From an uncultured cyanobacterium (lineage in GTDB: Bacteria; Cyanobacteriota; Cyanobacteriia; PCC-6307; Cyanobiaceae), in the NCBI GenBank assembly GCA_903862155.1, contig CAIOXF010000259.1, positions 1 to 5,144 of the forward strand: 5,144 nt of DNA. Direction: 5' to 3'. Made by a program: the position numbers and the translations under genes. A model generated the notes under the pieces. The model saw only the letters and a list, made by a program, of their open reading frames with translations, ran no database searches and was not told where the DNA came from. Positions 4,570 to 5,144 of the stretch are shown here, piece by piece (within the stretch, counting starts at the first letter, position 1; every line of letters begins with the position of its first letter).

Positions 4570-5144
4570 ATGGGCTCGGATCGCACCCACATCCACAGCC
4601 ATGCCCACAGCCACGGCAATTCCGGGGCGGCTTTCCGCTGGAGCATTGCCCTCAACGCCGGGCTCACCACCCTGCAACTGGTGGTGGGGTTTGCCTTTGG
4701 TTCGCTGGCCCTGATCGGCGATGCCCTCCACAACCTGGGTGATGTGGTGGGTCTGGTGCTCGGCTGGGGTGCCGACCATCTGAGCCGACGCCCCGCCCGC
4801 GGCCGTTTCACCTATGGCTACGGGCGCAGCACGCAGATGGCCTCCCTGGTGAATGGGTTGCTGATCTTCGGGGCCGGTGCGGTGCTGCTGGTGGAGGCGG
4901 TGGAGCGCCTGTTCAACCCGGTGCCGGTGATCAGCGGGCCGGTGGCCTGGGCGGCGGCGGCCGGGATCGTGATCAATCTCTTCTCAGCACGCCTTTTCGG
5001 CCACAACCACCATCAAGACCTCAACCAGCGGGCTGCCGTGCTGCACCTGCTCACCGATGCCGCCGTGTCGTTGGCGGTGCTGGTGAGTGCGCTGCTCGTG
5101 GGTGCCACCGGCTGGCTGTGGCTCGATGCCGTGACCGCCATTGG
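4570..5144 (+). CDS. Cation diffusion facilitator (CzcD/ZitB-type Zn2+ efflux transporter), truncated by right edge
   Basis: This inner-membrane antiporter exports divalent metal, most likely zinc, in exchange for protons. The first 191 residues are present. The N-terminus is histidine-rich (HIHSHAHSHG, 7-16), typical of zinc CDFs. Hydrophobic segments lie at about 22-44, 46-68, 89-111, 121-142 and 156-178, with a sixth starting at the edge. The tetrahedral metal site is complete: H54-x3-D58 in helix 2 (DALHNLGD) and H159-x3-D163 in helix 5 (HLLTD). The H-x3-D form in helix 2 is the zinc-preferring version, unlike the D-x3-D of YiiP. A second short His cluster, HNHH (145-148), lies in the loop before helix 5. 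Family members are about 300 residues, so the last helix and the cytoplasmic domain are missing. It probably shares a transcript with the phosphodiesterase gene; no terminator lies in the gap. Confidence 0.94.
   Translation, partial: MGSDRTHIHSHAHSHGNSGAAFRWSIALNAGLTTLQLVVGFAFGSLALIGDALHNLGDVVGLVLGWGADHLSRRPARGRFTYGYGRSTQMASLVNGLLIFGAGAVLLVEAVERLFNPVPVISGPVAWAAAAGIVINLFSARLFGHNHHQDLNQRAAVLHLLTDAAVSLAVLVSALLVGATGWLWLDAVTAI

Noticed and set aside
1..5144. tRNA, rRNA, CRISPR array, insertion sequence or prophage genes
   Set aside because: No cloverleaf, regular spaced repeats, transposase motifs or terminal inverted repeats were seen on either strand.

Overview
The window looks like a GC-rich unicellular cyanobacterium of the Synechococcus/Cyanobium group. 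The evidence is two adjacent high light-inducible (Hlip) proteins, a membrane fatty acid desaturase, a short reading frame with an NblA/Ycf18-like start, strong G/C preference at third codon positions, and no exact copy of the GCGATCGC palindrome (HIP1) that is abundant in many other cyanobacteria. The genus is an inference; no rRNA or other marker is present.

Layout, left to right. (1) At 1-101 on the minus strand is the N-terminal part of a small protein with an excellent Shine-Dalgarno; its start resembles NblA, the phycobilisome-degradation adaptor. (2) At 273-422 on the plus strand is a 49-residue single-helix membrane microprotein of unknown function. Its stop codon lies in the loop of the terminator that serves the convergent hsp20 gene. 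(3) At 481-915 on the minus strand is a small heat-shock protein of 144 residues, with nested and competing inverted repeats directly upstream of its start. (4) 916-1260 is mostly intergenic, dense in dyads, with one doubtful 26-codon hydrophobic reading frame. (5) At 1261-2109 is a desaturase with all three histidine boxes. (6) At 2175-2318 and 2324-2560 are two Hlip genes 5 bases apart, preceded by a dyad-rich leader and closed by a textbook terminator at 2588-2615. (7) At 2693-4522 is a GAF / degenerate GGDEF / intact EAL protein, probably a c-di-GMP phosphodiesterase. (8) At 4570 to the right edge is a truncated CDF-family metal exporter, 47 bases behind the phosphodiesterase gene and probably cotranscribed with it.

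Most recognisable products fit stress and environmental acclimation: pigment or energy management (NblA-like, Hlips), membrane fluidity (desaturase), protein folding (Hsp20), c-di-GMP signalling and metal homeostasis. This is an ordinary-looking chromosomal region with no mobile element, CRISPR array or phage gene. The best leads are the bistable leader of hsp20, a possible one-base frameshift at the end of the phosphodiesterase gene, the dyads before the Hlip pair, and the microprotein that overlaps a convergent terminator.
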